64,000 nt of DNA from Martelella lutilitoris. Lineage in GTDB: Bacteria > Pseudomonadota > Alphaproteobacteria > Rhizobiales > Rhizobiaceae. The translations under genes and the position numbers were made by a program. The DNA lies in the NCBI RefSeq assembly GCF_016598595.1, contig NZ_CP066786.1, positions 3,247,501 through 3,311,500 of the forward strand. Reading direction: 5' to 3'. Positions 39,915-49,318 of this stretch are shown piece by piece; the first letter of the stretch is position 1; each line of letters opens with the position of its first letter. Below the pieces are notes generated by a model, which saw nothing but the letters and a program-made list of their open reading frames with translations, had not been told where the DNA came from and made no database searches.

Positions 39915-40319
39915 CTACTCCCGCGCCGCGCCCGGCAGGTTGGCAATCTCATTGACCCACGGGGCCGCCTCCTCGCACCAGATCTGCCGTTTCGGCGGCA
40001 GGTCGGCGCGCTGGTCGATCAGGCCCCAGCGCAGCGCGAATTCTCCGGCGGCCTCTCCCTCCCCATGGGAAAAGACCGGCCCGCCGCAGGTTTCGCAAAA
40101 GGCCTGCGCGCGCTTGGCGCCGCTCTCGGCCATCTTCCAGTACTCCCTCAGGACGCCGCTGAGGACCTCGACATCCTCGCCCGCGACAAGGACAGAGACC
40201 CGATAGGGCGAGCCGGAAAGCCGCTGGCACTGGTTGCAGTGGCAGACAACGACGGCCTCGGGATCGATGCTTGCCGAAAAGCGCACATTGCCGCAAAAAC
40301 AGCCACCGGTGACGTCCAT
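39915..40319 (-). CDS. GFA family (CENP-V type) zinc protein
   Basis: The 134-residue protein has Cys clusters GCFCGNVRF, CHCNQCQRLSG and CETCGGPVF. The ATG at 40317-40319 lies 8 bases after GGAG; an in-frame ATG 12 codons upstream is possible. It is a second GFA protein in the window, unlike the one in the urease operon in length. Function is unknown. Confidence 0.85.
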   Translation of the reverse strand: MDVTGGCFCGNVRFSASIDPEAVVVCHCNQCQRLSGSPYRVSVLVAGEDVEVLSGVLREYWKMAESGAKRAQAFCETCGGPVFSHGEGEAAGEFALRWGLIDQRADLPPKRQIWCEEAAPWVNEIANLPGAARE

Positions 40320-40448
40320 GATCCATTCTCCGTTTTCCGCAGGGAGGCTGTTCATGCCATGGCATCGCGGTCGGGAGCAATATCGCGAGGCTTGAAGAAT
40401 CCTGATGGCAGCATCAGATTATGGAAAACAGAGAGCAGGAGAGAGCTG

Positions 40449-40910
40449 ATGAATATCGGCGAAGCCGCACGGCAATCGGGCCTGCCGCCCAAGACGATCC
40501 GTTACTACGAGGAAATCGGCCTTGTCGTCGCCGACCGTGCGCCCAATGGATACCGGGATTATTCCGGCAACCATGTGCACCGGCTGAACTTCATCCACCG
40601 CTCGCGCGACCTCGGCTTCTCTGTCGAAGAATGCCGGCTGCTGCTGTCTCTTTATGACGACGACGCCCGCGAAAGCGCCGAGGTGAAGGCGCTGGCGCTT
40701 TCCAAGATCACCGAGATCGACGCCAAGCTCGAGAGGCTCGCGAGCCTGAAGGCGACGCTGCAGCACCTCGCCGAAACCTGCCACGGCGACCATCGCCCGG
40801 ACTGCCCTATCCTTCAAGAGCTTTCCGGCGACAGGGATTGCTGCGCGCCCGCCTCAGGCCTCGAAAAGGCGACGGATCACCGCGTCGGCACGGGTTCCTC
40901 GCCGCGATAG
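40449..40910 (+). CDS. MerR family regulator, CueR-like
   Basis: The 153-residue protein begins MNIGEAARQSGLPPKTIRYYEEIGLV (winged helix), followed by a dimerisation helix and a metal loop CHGDHRPDC whose C-x7-C spacing matches copper-sensing CueR. A further CC follows (DRDCC), and the basic tail overlaps the convergent dehydrogenase by 34 bases. No copper ATPase is adjacent, so its target is elsewhere or the gene is autoregulated. Confidence 0.87.
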   Translation: MNIGEAARQSGLPPKTIRYYEEIGLVVADRAPNGYRDYSGNHVHRLNFIHRSRDLGFSVEECRLLLSLYDDDARESAEVKALALSKITEIDAKLERLASLKATLQHLAETCHGDHRPDCPILQELSGDRDCCAPASGLEKATDHRVGTGSSPR

Positions 40911-41758
40911 TCGTAGAAGCCCCGGCCCGATTTGCGGCCGAGCCAGCCGGCATCGACATATTTGACGAGCAGCGGGCACGGCCGGTACTTGTTGTCGGCC
41001 AACCCTTCATGCAGCAGCTGCATGCCGGCAAGGCAGGTGTCGAGGCCGATGAAATCGGCAAGTTCCAGCGGTCCCATCGGGTGACGCGCGCCGAGCTTCA
41101 TGGCGACGTCGATCGCGTCCACCGAACCGACCCCCTCATAGAGCACATAGATCGCCTCATTGATCATCGGCAGGAGAATGCGATTGACGATGAACGCCGG
41201 GAAATCCTCCGAGACCGTCGGCGTCTTGCCGAGCGAACGGACGAATTCCTTCGCCGTTTCGAACGTCACCTCCTCGGTGGCAATGCCGCGCACCAGCTCG
41301 ACCAGTTCCATCACCGGAACCGGGTTCATGAAATGCACGCCCATGAAGCGTTCCGGCCGGTCGGTCGCGGCCGCAAGACGGGTAATGGAAAAGGCCGATG
41401 TATTGGTCGCCAGCAGGGCTTCCGGCTTCAGGATCGGGCAGATTTTCGCGTAGAGCGCGCGCTTGGCCGCCTCATCCTCGGTGATCGCCTCGATCGCCAT
41501 GTCGACGGAGGCGAGGTCCTGCAGGTCCGTCGAGCCGCTGATCAGCGCCAGTGCCTTCTTGCGATCCTCGTCCGTGATCTTTCCGGAGTTGACCTGGCGG
41601 GCGAGATTGCCGTTGATCGTCGCCAGCGCGCGCTCGATCTGCTCACGCTCGCTGTCGATCAGGTGCACGTCATAACCGGCGACCGCGCAGACATGGGCGA
41701 CACCACAGCCCATGGCGCCGGCGCCGACAACCCCGATGCGCCTTATGTTATCAGCCAT
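40877..41758 (-). CDS. 3-hydroxybutyryl-CoA dehydrogenase
   Basis: The 293-residue enzyme oxidises 3-hydroxybutyryl-CoA to acetoacetyl-CoA with NAD(P). GVVGAGAMGCGVAHV is the nucleotide site; GVHFMNPVPVMELVE carries the catalytic His, and FIVNRILLPMINEAIYVL continues the C-terminal domain. A role in polyhydroxybutyrate or fatty-acid metabolism is likely. Confidence 0.93.
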   Translation of the reverse strand: MADNIRRIGVVGAGAMGCGVAHVCAVAGYDVHLIDSEREQIERALATINGNLARQVNSGKITDEDRKKALALISGSTDLQDLASVDMAIEAITEDEAAKRALYAKICPILKPEALLATNTSAFSITRLAAATDRPERFMGVHFMNPVPVMELVELVRGIATEEVTFETAKEFVRSLGKTPTVSEDFPAFIVNRILLPMINEAIYVLYEGVGSVDAIDVAMKLGARHPMGPLELADFIGLDTCLAGMQLLHEGLADNKYRPCPLLVKYVDAGWLGRKSGRGFYDYRGEEPVPTR

Positions 41759-41969
41759 TTCGCGCTCCCTTGCTCATTTTCCGGGCGAACGGCAGGCCGC
41801 TCGCGAAAGTCCGTACCACTTGATAGTCCCTCGGGCCGCTCATTTCCAGTGCCAACCCCTTTGCCACGCCAAGTTCGGGATCGGGCGAAACATGTTCTTT
41901 TCCCTGTCGCCGGCGATGAAAAACCGTTAGAGGCTAGTTCAGAAATAACGAGGAAACGGCATAAAACGC

Positions 41970-43133
41970 ATGTCTACGCGACGCATCGCCATTTTCGGCG
42001 CGACCGGGTCGATCGGGCTCAACACGCTCGACGTGATCGAACAGCTCGGCGGGCGCGACAGTTTCGAACTGACCGCGGTTACCGGCAATGCCAATGTCGA
42101 GGCTTTGGCGAAAAAGGCCATCGATCACGGCGCGCGCATGGCCGTTACCGCCGACGAGAGCCGCTACAAGGCGCTGAAGGAAGCCTTGTCCGGATCGGGC
42201 GTCACGCCTGCCGCCGGGACAAGCGGACTGTCTGAAGCCGCGCGCATGGACAATGACATGGTCATGGCGGCAATCGTCGGCACGGCGGGGTTGAAGCCGA
42301 CGCTGGAGGCCGCGAAGGCCGGCGCCGACATTGCCCTTGCCAACAAGGAATGCCTCGTTTCCGCCGGTCCGCTGTTCATGGAGGCGATTGCCGCGGGCGG
42401 CGGCACGATGGTGCCTGTCGACAGTGAGCATTCCGCCGTGTTTCAGGTGTTCGAGGAAAACCAGCGCCGGGCGCTGGAACGGGTGATCATCACCGCGTCC
42501 GGCGGCCCGTTCCGCACAAAGAGCCTTGAGGAAATGCGCCATGTCGATGCGGCGACGGCGCGCGCCCATCCCAACTGGTCGATGGGTCTGAAAATCTCGA
42601 TCGACAGCGCCTCGATGTTCAACAAGGCGCTGGAAATGATCGAGGCCATGCATCTCTTCGCGCTGAGACCGGAACAGGTGGAGGTGATCGTCCATCCGCA
42701 ATCGATCATCCATTCCATGGTCGGCTATGCCGATGGCTCGGTTCTGGCCCAGCTCGGCGCGCCGGACATGCGCACGGCGATCGGCTATGCGCTTTCTTAT
42801 CCGAACCGTCCGGCGCTTTCGGTCGAAAGGCTCGATTTCGCCAGGCTTGCGCGGCTCGATTTCGAGGCCCCGGACGAAACTCGCTTTCCCGCCCTTCGCC
42901 TGGCGCGGGTTGCCATGGCGCGCGGCGGGCTCCAGGGTGCGGTGCTGAACGGCGCGAAGGAAGTGGCGCTGGAAGCCTTCATCGACGGGCGCTGCGGCTT
43001 TCTGGAGATGGCGGAGATCACGGAAGCCGTCATGGACAGCCTCACGCATCTGCCCGCCGCCGCCGGTATCGACGACATCTACGCTGCCGATGCGGAGGCC
43101 CGCCGCAGGGCCGCAGGCCTTGTCAGGTCATAA
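41970..43133 (+). CDS. dxr: 1-deoxy-D-xylulose 5-phosphate reductoisomerase
   Basis: The 387-residue NADPH enzyme converts DXP to MEP, committing carbon to non-mevalonate isoprenoid synthesis. IFGATGSIGLNTLDVI binds NADPH; NKECLVSAG and PVDSEHSAVFQ hold the metal and substrate; VHPQSIIHSM is conserved. It stands alone between two minus-strand genes. Confidence 0.95.
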   Translation: MSTRRIAIFGATGSIGLNTLDVIEQLGGRDSFELTAVTGNANVEALAKKAIDHGARMAVTADESRYKALKEALSGSGVTPAAGTSGLSEAARMDNDMVMAAIVGTAGLKPTLEAAKAGADIALANKECLVSAGPLFMEAIAAGGGTMVPVDSEHSAVFQVFEENQRRALERVIITASGGPFRTKSLEEMRHVDAATARAHPNWSMGLKISIDSASMFNKALEMIEAMHLFALRPEQVEVIVHPQSIIHSMVGYADGSVLAQLGAPDMRTAIGYALSYPNRPALSVERLDFARLARLDFEAPDETRFPALRLARVAMARGGLQGAVLNGAKEVALEAFIDGRCGFLEMAEITEAVMDSLTHLPAAAGIDDIYAADAEARRRAAGLVRS

Positions 43134-43136
43134 CCC

Positions 43137-43844
43137 CTACCATTCGATGCGGCTGCCGTCATAGGCGAGGAATATCCCGGTCTCTCCCTCGGCGATTCCG
43201 TTCAGCGCCGAGAGCATGTTTCCGGCGGCCTCTTCAGCCGCGACCCGTCGATTGCTGCCGGCATAGGGTTCGGAAAGCGGCGTCGCCACCGTCCCCGGAT
43301 GAAGGGCGGCAATCGACAGAAGCGGATTTTTCCGCCGCGCCTCGATTGCGGCGGTGCGCAGGATCTGGTTCAGCGCGGCTTTCGATGCACGGTAGGACAT
43401 CCAGCCGCCGATATGGTTGTCGCCGATCGAGCCGACGCGCGCGGAAAGGCAGGCAAAGATGGCCCTCCGGTCACGTGTCATCAGCGGCAGAAAGTGTTTG
43501 AGCAAAAGCGCCGGACCGATGGCGTTGACGGAAAACTGCCGTGCCATGACCTCGGCATCGAGCGCCCTGATGGTCTTTTCCGCGCCGACGCCATCAATAT
43601 GCAGCGCGCCTGTGGCGCAGACAATGAGGTCGAACGACTGACCGGAAAAGCGCTGCGCCGCCTCGGCCACGGACGCCTCGTCGGCGATCTCCAGCCCGTC
43701 CGCGCGCCGCGACAGCGCTTCAAGGCCGCCGCAGCGCGGATCCGCCTCGATCGCCGTGCAAAAGGCGCTGCCGATGCCGCCTGAGGCGCCGATGACGAGC
43801 GCGCGATAGCCCTCGGCGAGGCTGGTCATGTCAGTTCCTGGCAT
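43137..43844 (-). CDS. Short-chain dehydrogenase, C-factor-like
   Basis: The 235-residue SDR has VIGASGGIGSAF (NADPH site) and the catalytic YRASKAALNQ. It resembles the CsgA/C-factor-like branch. Two in-frame ATGs (43844 and 43829) both have ribosome-site-like sequence upstream. Substrate is unknown. It converges on dxr with a 3-base gap. Confidence 0.86.
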   Translation of the reverse strand: MPGTDMTSLAEGYRALVIGASGGIGSAFCTAIEADPRCGGLEALSRRADGLEIADEASVAEAAQRFSGQSFDLIVCATGALHIDGVGAEKTIRALDAEVMARQFSVNAIGPALLLKHFLPLMTRDRRAIFACLSARVGSIGDNHIGGWMSYRASKAALNQILRTAAIEARRKNPLLSIAALHPGTVATPLSEPYAGSNRRVAAEEAAGNMLSALNGIAEGETGIFLAYDGSRIEW

Positions 43845-43892
43845 CTGTCTCTCCCTTTTCGGAAGGAACTACGCCCGAATGCCGCCGGCGGA

Positions 43893-45011
43893 TCAGCCGC
43901 CGAAGACCGCCCGCCAGACATCGAAGGGGAATGCGCCGTCGCAACCCTCCGGCGCCGTGTTGGTCATGGCGACGGCAACCGTGCCGGTTTCCGGATCAAA
44001 GCACCAGCGATTGCCATAGACCCCGCCCCAGGAAACCGCGCCATTCGGCAGGGGCGAATTGTCGAGCGCGGCATCTTCGGTAACGGCGCCGATGAAGCCG
44101 AATTTCACGCCCGGACGCACATTGAGGTCGCCAATCTGGTTGCGGATCGCGGCTGCCGCCGTCTCCGGCTTCAGCACGCCGTCGCCGCCCTTGCGAACCA
44201 TCTCGAGAAGCCGGATCACGTCGCCCGCGGTTCCCGCCATGCCGCCGCCGCCGCCCTGGAAGGCGCGGGGGTTGAAGATCCGCGCCGGCGAAAAGGTGTA
44301 GATCCGGTCGGGCGCAAAGGCAACGCGTTGCGGCTCGCCCATGGGCTGGGGAACGGGGTCGGCATTGAAATAGGGCACGGCAACGCGATCGCGGTCCGTC
44401 ACGCAGAAGGTGGTGTCGGAAATGCCGAGCGGCCGTAGAACATACCGGTTCAGCGCTTCCTCGACCGAGCTGCCCTCCACTTCCGCAAGCACGGCGCCGA
44501 GAATGTCAATCGCGATCGAGTACTCCCAGGCGGTTCCGGGCTTGTAGGCCAGTGGAACGGTGTTGTGGCGGGAGAAATTGTCCTCGAGCGTCAGCTCGGT
44601 ATTCTCGATGCCAACCGTGATCGGATCATGAACCGAGAGAATGCCTGCGCCGGGGCGATAGGTGAGCCCGGCCGTATGCGTCAGAAGCTGACGGATGGTG
44701 ATCTCGGCCTGCCGGCCGTCGGGGCCCGGGGGGTGGAACCACGGCAGGCGGTCGCTGACATGATCGTCGAGCGACAGTTTCCCGGCATCGATCATCGCCA
44801 GAGCGGCGGCGGCGACAAAGGGTTTGGTGACGGAGGCGTAGCGGAAGATCGTGTCGGCGGAAACGGGTTTGCCGGCCTCGCGATCGGCAAAGCCAGCCGC
44901 GCGCTCATAGACCGGCTGGCCATCGCGCCAGACCATGACGACGGTCCCGACGACGCGCGCCTCATCGAGAGCCCGGTCGATTGCGGCGTCAACGCGTTGC
45001 GAAAGTTCCAT
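43893..45011 (-). CDS. Serine hydrolase, class C beta-lactamase family
   Basis: The 372-residue protein has the catalytic S-x-x-K as RYASVTKPF and the second-motif Tyr region WEYSIAIDI. There is no signal peptide, so it is probably a cytoplasmic esterase or peptidase, not a drug-resistance lactamase. Substrate is unknown. Confidence 0.85.
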   Translation of the reverse strand: MELSQRVDAAIDRALDEARVVGTVVMVWRDGQPVYERAAGFADREAGKPVSADTIFRYASVTKPFVAAAALAMIDAGKLSLDDHVSDRLPWFHPPGPDGRQAEITIRQLLTHTAGLTYRPGAGILSVHDPITVGIENTELTLEDNFSRHNTVPLAYKPGTAWEYSIAIDILGAVLAEVEGSSVEEALNRYVLRPLGISDTTFCVTDRDRVAVPYFNADPVPQPMGEPQRVAFAPDRIYTFSPARIFNPRAFQGGGGGMAGTAGDVIRLLEMVRKGGDGVLKPETAAAAIRNQIGDLNVRPGVKFGFIGAVTEDAALDNSPLPNGAVSWGGVYGNRWCFDPETGTVAVAMTNTAPEGCDGAFPFDVWRAVFGG

Positions 45012-45097
45012 GAGAAGCCCTCCGGACCAGAAACAGCATTGCCTGTTTGATCCGGAAAGCCGAGGCCCAAGTCAAGTGAATTCCCGATGATGGGCGA

Positions 45098-46312
45098 TTA
45101 CGCGACGGCGCGCGCCAGCGCGCATTGCGACCAGAGCGAATGCAGCGCCGCCACCAGATGGTCCATATCCTCATCGGTATGGAGCGGCGTCGGGGTGAAA
45201 CGCAGGCGCTCGGTCTTGCGCGGCACGGTCGGATAGTTGATCGGCTGCACATAGATGCCGAAATCATCGAGCAGGATGTCGGAAATCCATTTGCATTTCG
45301 AGGCATCGCCCACCATCACCGGCACAATATGGCTGTTGTTTTCCATATGCGGGATGCCCTGCGCATCAAGCTTGCGACGGAGCGTGGCGACGCGTTCGCG
45401 GTGACGTTCGCGCTCGATCTGGCTGACCTTCAGGTGGCGGATGGAGGCGACCGCGCCCGCAGCCAGCGACGGCGGCAACGCGGTGGTGAAGATGAAACCG
45501 GAGGCGAAGGAACGGACGAAATCGACGACGGCCTGCGAGCCGGCGATATAACCGCCCATGACGCCATAGGCCTTGCCGAGCGTGCCTTCGATGATCGTCA
45601 GACGGTCCATCAGGCCCTCGCGCTCGGCAACGCCGCCGCCGCGCGGACCGTACATGCCGACGGCGTGAACCTCGTCCAGATAGGTCATCGCGCCGTATTT
45701 GTCGGCGAGATCGCAGATTTCCCTGATCGGCGCGATGTCGCCGTCCATCGAGTAGACCGATTCGAAGGCGATCAGCTTCGGCGCGTCCGGATCGGCCGCC
45801 TTCAGCTTGGCCTCCAGATCGTTGAGGTCGTTGTGCTTGAAGATGACGCGGGCGCTCTTGCCGTGGCGGATGCCCTCGATCATCGAGGCGTGGTTGAGCG
45901 CGTCCGAGAAGATGATGAGGCCGGGGATCTTCTGGCCGAGCGTGCCGAGCGTCGCCCAGTTGGACACATAGCCGGAGGTGAAGATGAGCGCCGCTTCCTT
46001 GCCGTGCAGGTCCGCGAGTTCTTCCTCGAGCTTCACATGGTAATAGTTGGTGCCGGAAATATTGCGGGTGCCGCCGGCCCCTGCCCCGCAAGCCTCGATC
46101 GCCTCCTGCATGGCGGCGATCACGGTGGGACACTGGCCCATGCCGAGATAGTCGTTCGAACACCAGACCGTGACCGGCGAGGCTGCGCCGTCCTTGAAGC
46201 GGGACGCACGGGGGAATTCACCGCGATGCCGTTTCAGTTCCGCGAAGACGCGGTAACGGCCCTCTTCATGCAGTCCCGCAAGTTCGCTTTTGAAAAATGC
46301 TTCGAAATCCAT
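45098..46312 (-). CDS. hemA: 5-aminolevulinate synthase
   Basis: The 404-residue PLP enzyme condenses glycine and succinyl-CoA, the first step of haem synthesis by the C4 pathway used in alphaproteobacteria. The start [20 protein letters not shown], the PLP-binding Lys in [13 protein letters not shown] and [15 protein letters not shown] are diagnostic. Its upstream region has an Irr-like palindrome (46427-46444) and an FNR/FixK-like site (46476-46489), consistent with iron and oxygen control of haem synthesis. Confidence 0.96.
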   Translation of the reverse strand: MDFEAFFKSELAGLHEEGRYRVFAELKRHRGEFPRASRFKDGAASPVTVWCSNDYLGMGQCPTVIAAMQEAIEACGAGAGGTRNISGTNYYHVKLEEELADLHGKEAALIFTSGYVSNWATLGTLGQKIPGLIIFSDALNHASMIEGIRHGKSARVIFKHNDLNDLEAKLKAADPDAPKLIAFESVYSMDGDIAPIREICDLADKYGAMTYLDEVHAVGMYGPRGGGVAEREGLMDRLTIIEGTLGKAYGVMGGYIAGSQAVVDFVRSFASGFIFTTALPPSLAAGAVASIRHLKVSQIERERHRERVATLRRKLDAQGIPHMENNSHIVPVMVGDASKCKWISDILLDDFGIYVQPINYPTVPRKTERLRFTPTPLHTDEDMDHLVAALHSLWSQCALARAVA

Positions 46313-46426
46313 CGCTCAAGTGCTCCACCGACAGGCCGTTTTGTTTTCCGCAAGGATTTGACGAAGTTTGCGCAACGTCAAGCCGCAAAGCCCCGGAATT
46401 GACCCGGGTGCGGCAATAGGCCCTTC

Positions 46427-46444
46427 GTTTGAATTATTCCAAAC
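46427..46444. promoter_or_regulatory. Irr/ICE-like palindrome upstream of hemA
   Basis: GTTTGAATTATTCCAAAC has 5-base perfect outer arms (GTTTG/CAAAC) and a GAA-N3-TTC core. It lies about 115 bases upstream of hemA. The central 12 bases are identical to the site before the peroxiredoxin gene. Confidence 0.5.
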
Positions 46445-46475
46445 TGCTTCTACACGCAACCGTTCGGGGCAAATC

Positions 46476-46489
46476 TTGATCAAGGTCAA
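46476..46489. promoter_or_regulatory. FNR/FixK-like box upstream of hemA
   Basis: TTGATcaagGTCAA matches the FNR/FixK consensus TTGAT-N4-ATCAA in 9 of 10 positions. It lies about 164 bases from hemA and 259 from the lipoprotein gene. hemA is under FNR-type control in related bacteria. Confidence 0.5.
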
Positions 46490-46747
46490 GTGATCGACAT
46501 TATCCGGCAGGCTTCTGATATTCGCTCCGGCGGCGGGAACAAATCCCTGCACCGACACATTAATCCGCTACCCCGGAAATATCCGGCGGCGGCGGAAAGG
46601 CGCTTTTTCGCTTCCCGCATCGGCGCTATTCGGATATGTATTTTCAGAAGCGGCCGGTCGAACGGTCGCGACAAGGAGAGCGGCGGCGGGCACGGCACCC
46701 CGGGGGAGCGTCCGGTCGTAGCGCGACCAAATGGTGATGAGGGAATC

Positions 46748-47020
46748 ATGAACAAAGTAATCGCAGGACTTCTGATCAGTGTGTTTTCGGTTGCGGCCAC
46801 GGCCTGCACCCCCACGCAGGAAGGCGCAGCCATCGGCGCCGGCAGCGGCGCGCTGATCGGCACGGCCATTGACGGCGGCGGCCTCGGCGGCGCGCTTCTC
46901 GGCGGCGCCATCGGCGCGGGCGCGGGCGCGCTCGTCGGTCGTGCTGTCGAAAACCAGCCGGGCAAATGCTACTACCGCGACCGCTATGGCCGCGAATATG
47001 TGGACGACTGCCCGCGGTAA
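46748..47020 (+). CDS. Small glycine-zipper lipoprotein-like protein
   Basis: The 90-residue protein has a short hydrophobic leader ending in a lipobox-like VAATAC (Cys20), then a glycine-zipper segment rich in G and A (GAAIGAGSGALIGTAIDGGG), and a polar tail with two Cys (CYYRDRYGREYVDDC). It resembles outer-membrane 17-kDa-antigen/SlyB-type lipoproteins. GAGGG lies 5 bases before the ATG. A strong terminator follows at 47033-47070. Confidence 0.75.
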   Translation: MNKVIAGLLISVFSVAATACTPTQEGAAIGAGSGALIGTAIDGGGLGGALLGGAIGAGAGALVGRAVENQPGKCYYRDRYGREYVDDCPR

Positions 47021-47032
47021 GGCACCATACGC

Positions 47033-47070
47033 GTGACCGTCTGCGACTGCGGAGACGGTCACCGTTTTCT
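47033..47070 (+). terminator. Rho-independent terminator after the lipoprotein gene
   Basis: A perfect 10-bp stem (GTGACCGTCT, 47033-47042, pairing with 47053-47062) encloses a 10-base loop and is followed by CGTTTTC. Confidence 0.85.
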
Positions 47071-47260
47071 TGTGAGCCGTGCCCGAAGGCAGCGGCAATG
47101 CGGCTTATCCCGATATCTGGCCGACAATCGCGCTTCCGAAAGATTCGGTTAACGCTGTTGCCGGCTTTTGGATTTTGGCGGGATGCACGGCCTGCTCCCG
47201 TGCTACTATGCTGACGCGTAAAACCATTCAGCGGATCAGCGGCATCGTATAGAGTACACC

Positions 47261-49189
47261 ATGATCACCCGTCCAAACCGGCGAAATACCGGCACCCGCG
47301 CCTCTCTGAAGGCCGGGCTTTTGCTGTCCGCGGCAATGCTCGCGGTGGCGCTGTCGGGCGTCGGCGAGGCGCGCGCCTTTTCCCTTTTTGGCGTCCACCT
47401 TTGGGGCGAGCGCGAGGAAGAGATCGACAACGTTCAGGATCCGGTGCGCTATCATGTGACCTTCTCCGTCACCGGCGGCGATGACGGGCTGGAGCGCTTC
47501 CTGCGCAACCGCTCGGAGCTCGTCAATGGCGAGAACCAGCCGGTCGACGGCGATCTCGGTCTTCTCGTCAAGGCGCGGGACGATCTGCAGATCCTCGTCG
47601 GTTCGCTGTTCGAGCGGGCCTATTACGGCGGGCTGGTGAATATCAGCATCGAGGGCCAGAACATCGAGGACATTGTCGGCCTGCCGAATTTCGACCGCGT
47701 CAATCCGGTTCCCGTCACGGTGAACATCGAGGCGGGACCGCGCTTCACCTTCGCCAACATCGACATCAAGGATGCGCCGCCGGAATTCGATCCCGCAAAG
47801 CTCGGCCTCGTCATCGGAACGCCGGCCTATTCGACGACCATTCTGTCGGCGGCGCAGGACATCGTCTCAAAACTCAAGGATGACGGTCACCCCTTCGCCA
47901 GGATCACCAAGCGCGAGGTCATCGCCAACCACGAGAACGCGACCATCAACGTGTTGATCGACGCCGAAGCCGGACCGAAAGCCGATCTCGGTCCGATCGC
48001 GATCAAGGGGGCGGATGCGGTGGACCCCGAGTTCATCCGCACCTATTCGCGGCTCAAGGCGGGCGAGCCCTATTCGCCGCAGGAACTCACCGATGCAGCA
48101 AACCGGTTGCGCACGCTGAAGACCTTCGATTCCGTCGTCATCAACACCGGAGATACGCTTGACGAAAACGGCCAGCTGCCGACGACCATAACCGTCAAGG
48201 ACGGCAAGTTCCGCTATTTCGGCTTCGGCGCGACGGTCTCCTCGATCGACGGTCTGGGACTTGAGGGCTACTGGGGCCACCGCAACCTGTTCGGCCATGC
48301 GGAAGGGCTGAGGCTGGAGGCCGGCGTCTCGCGGATCGGCGTGACAGACACGCTCGATTCGCTCGATTATGCCGGCGGCATAACCTTTACCAGGCCCGGT
48401 CTGTTCCACCCGTCCGGCATGTTCACCGCAAGTCTTGCCGCCGGCACGGAAAACCCCGATCCCTACAACGCCAAGACGGTGGCGGGGTCCGTCACCTACA
48501 GTTACGAGCAGAACGATTACAACACGATCACGCTCGGCTCGACCACCGAATATTCCCATATCGAGGATGCCTTCGGCACCGAGGACTATCTGACCTTCTC
48601 GCTGCCGGTGGGTTTCGACCGCGATACCCGCAATGATGCGCTCAATCCGACAGAGGGGATCTATCTGATCACCACCGCCGAACCGGCCTACGACTTCCTC
48701 AACGGCACGGTCTACTCGTCCTTCAGTGCCGTCGGATCGACCTATTTTTCCGCCGGCGAGGATGACCGCTTCACGCTTGCCGCCCGGCTCGGCGCGGGCA
48801 CGATCGTCGGCGGCGACAGCCTGGAAGACATCCCGGCCAACCAGCGCTTTTATGCAGGCGGCGGCGGCAGCGTGCGCGGCTATGCCTACAAGTCGATCTC
48901 GCCGCGCAATGCCAATGGCGATGAAACCGGCGGACGCTCCTATGTCGAGGCGACACTGGAGGCGCGCATCGGCGTTACCGAGAACATCCAGGTCGTGCCC
49001 TTCATCGATGCCGCAGATGTGTCCGCCGACAATTTCCCCGATTTCAGCGATATCCGCGCCGGCGCCGGCATTGGCGTGCGCTACCTGACCGGCTTCGGTC
49101 CGATCCGCCTCGACGTTGCCCTGCCGCTTGACCGCTACCCCGGCGGCGACAGGTTCGGCATCTATGCGGGGATCGGCCAGAGCTTCTGA
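47261..49189 (+). CDS. tamA: Outer membrane assembly protein TamA (Omp85 family)
   Basis: The 642-residue protein has an N-terminal signal or anchor ending near GEARAFS, three POTRA-like domains (about residues 60-320, including KADLGPIAIKGADAVDPEFI), and a C-terminal BamA-type barrel (from about 330; YAGGGGSVRGYAYKSISP is the conserved lid-lock motif, and the last residues GIYAGIGQSF end in Phe). TamA with TamB inserts or supplies components to the outer membrane. It is immediately upstream of tamB. Confidence 0.9.
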   Translation: MITRPNRRNTGTRASLKAGLLLSAAMLAVALSGVGEARAFSLFGVHLWGEREEEIDNVQDPVRYHVTFSVTGGDDGLERFLRNRSELVNGENQPVDGDLGLLVKARDDLQILVGSLFERAYYGGLVNISIEGQNIEDIVGLPNFDRVNPVPVTVNIEAGPRFTFANIDIKDAPPEFDPAKLGLVIGTPAYSTTILSAAQDIVSKLKDDGHPFARITKREVIANHENATINVLIDAEAGPKADLGPIAIKGADAVDPEFIRTYSRLKAGEPYSPQELTDAANRLRTLKTFDSVVINTGDTLDENGQLPTTITVKDGKFRYFGFGATVSSIDGLGLEGYWGHRNLFGHAEGLRLEAGVSRIGVTDTLDSLDYAGGITFTRPGLFHPSGMFTASLAAGTENPDPYNAKTVAGSVTYSYEQNDYNTITLGSTTEYSHIEDAFGTEDYLTFSLPVGFDRDTRNDALNPTEGIYLITTAEPAYDFLNGTVYSSFSAVGSTYFSAGEDDRFTLAARLGAGTIVGGDSLEDIPANQRFYAGGGGSVRGYAYKSISPRNANGDETGGRSYVEATLEARIGVTENIQVVPFIDAADVSADNFPDFSDIRAGAGIGVRYLTGFGPIRLDVALPLDRYPGGDRFGIYAGIGQSF

Positions 49190-49318
49190 TCCGCCATTTC
49201 GGATGCCGCACGGAATTGTGCGGGTCGGCAACGCTTTAGACGCTGTATTCGTCCCCTTCCATCGCGTATAGACTGCCCCAGATTATGAATGGGCATCAGC
49301 AAGGGAAACCGCCAGACG

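Noticed and set aside
43893..45011. Beta-lactamase resistance gene
   Set aside because: There is an S-x-x-K motif but no signal peptide, so a periplasmic drug-hydrolysing role is not supported.
46490..46747. N-terminal extension of the glycine-zipper lipoprotein
   Set aside because: The extension is Arg-rich and would bury the leader and lipobox; GAGGG precedes the ATG at 46748.
47867..49231. A 454-residue minus-strand open frame opposite tamA
   Set aside because: Antisense to an intact barrel gene and lacking any family motif.
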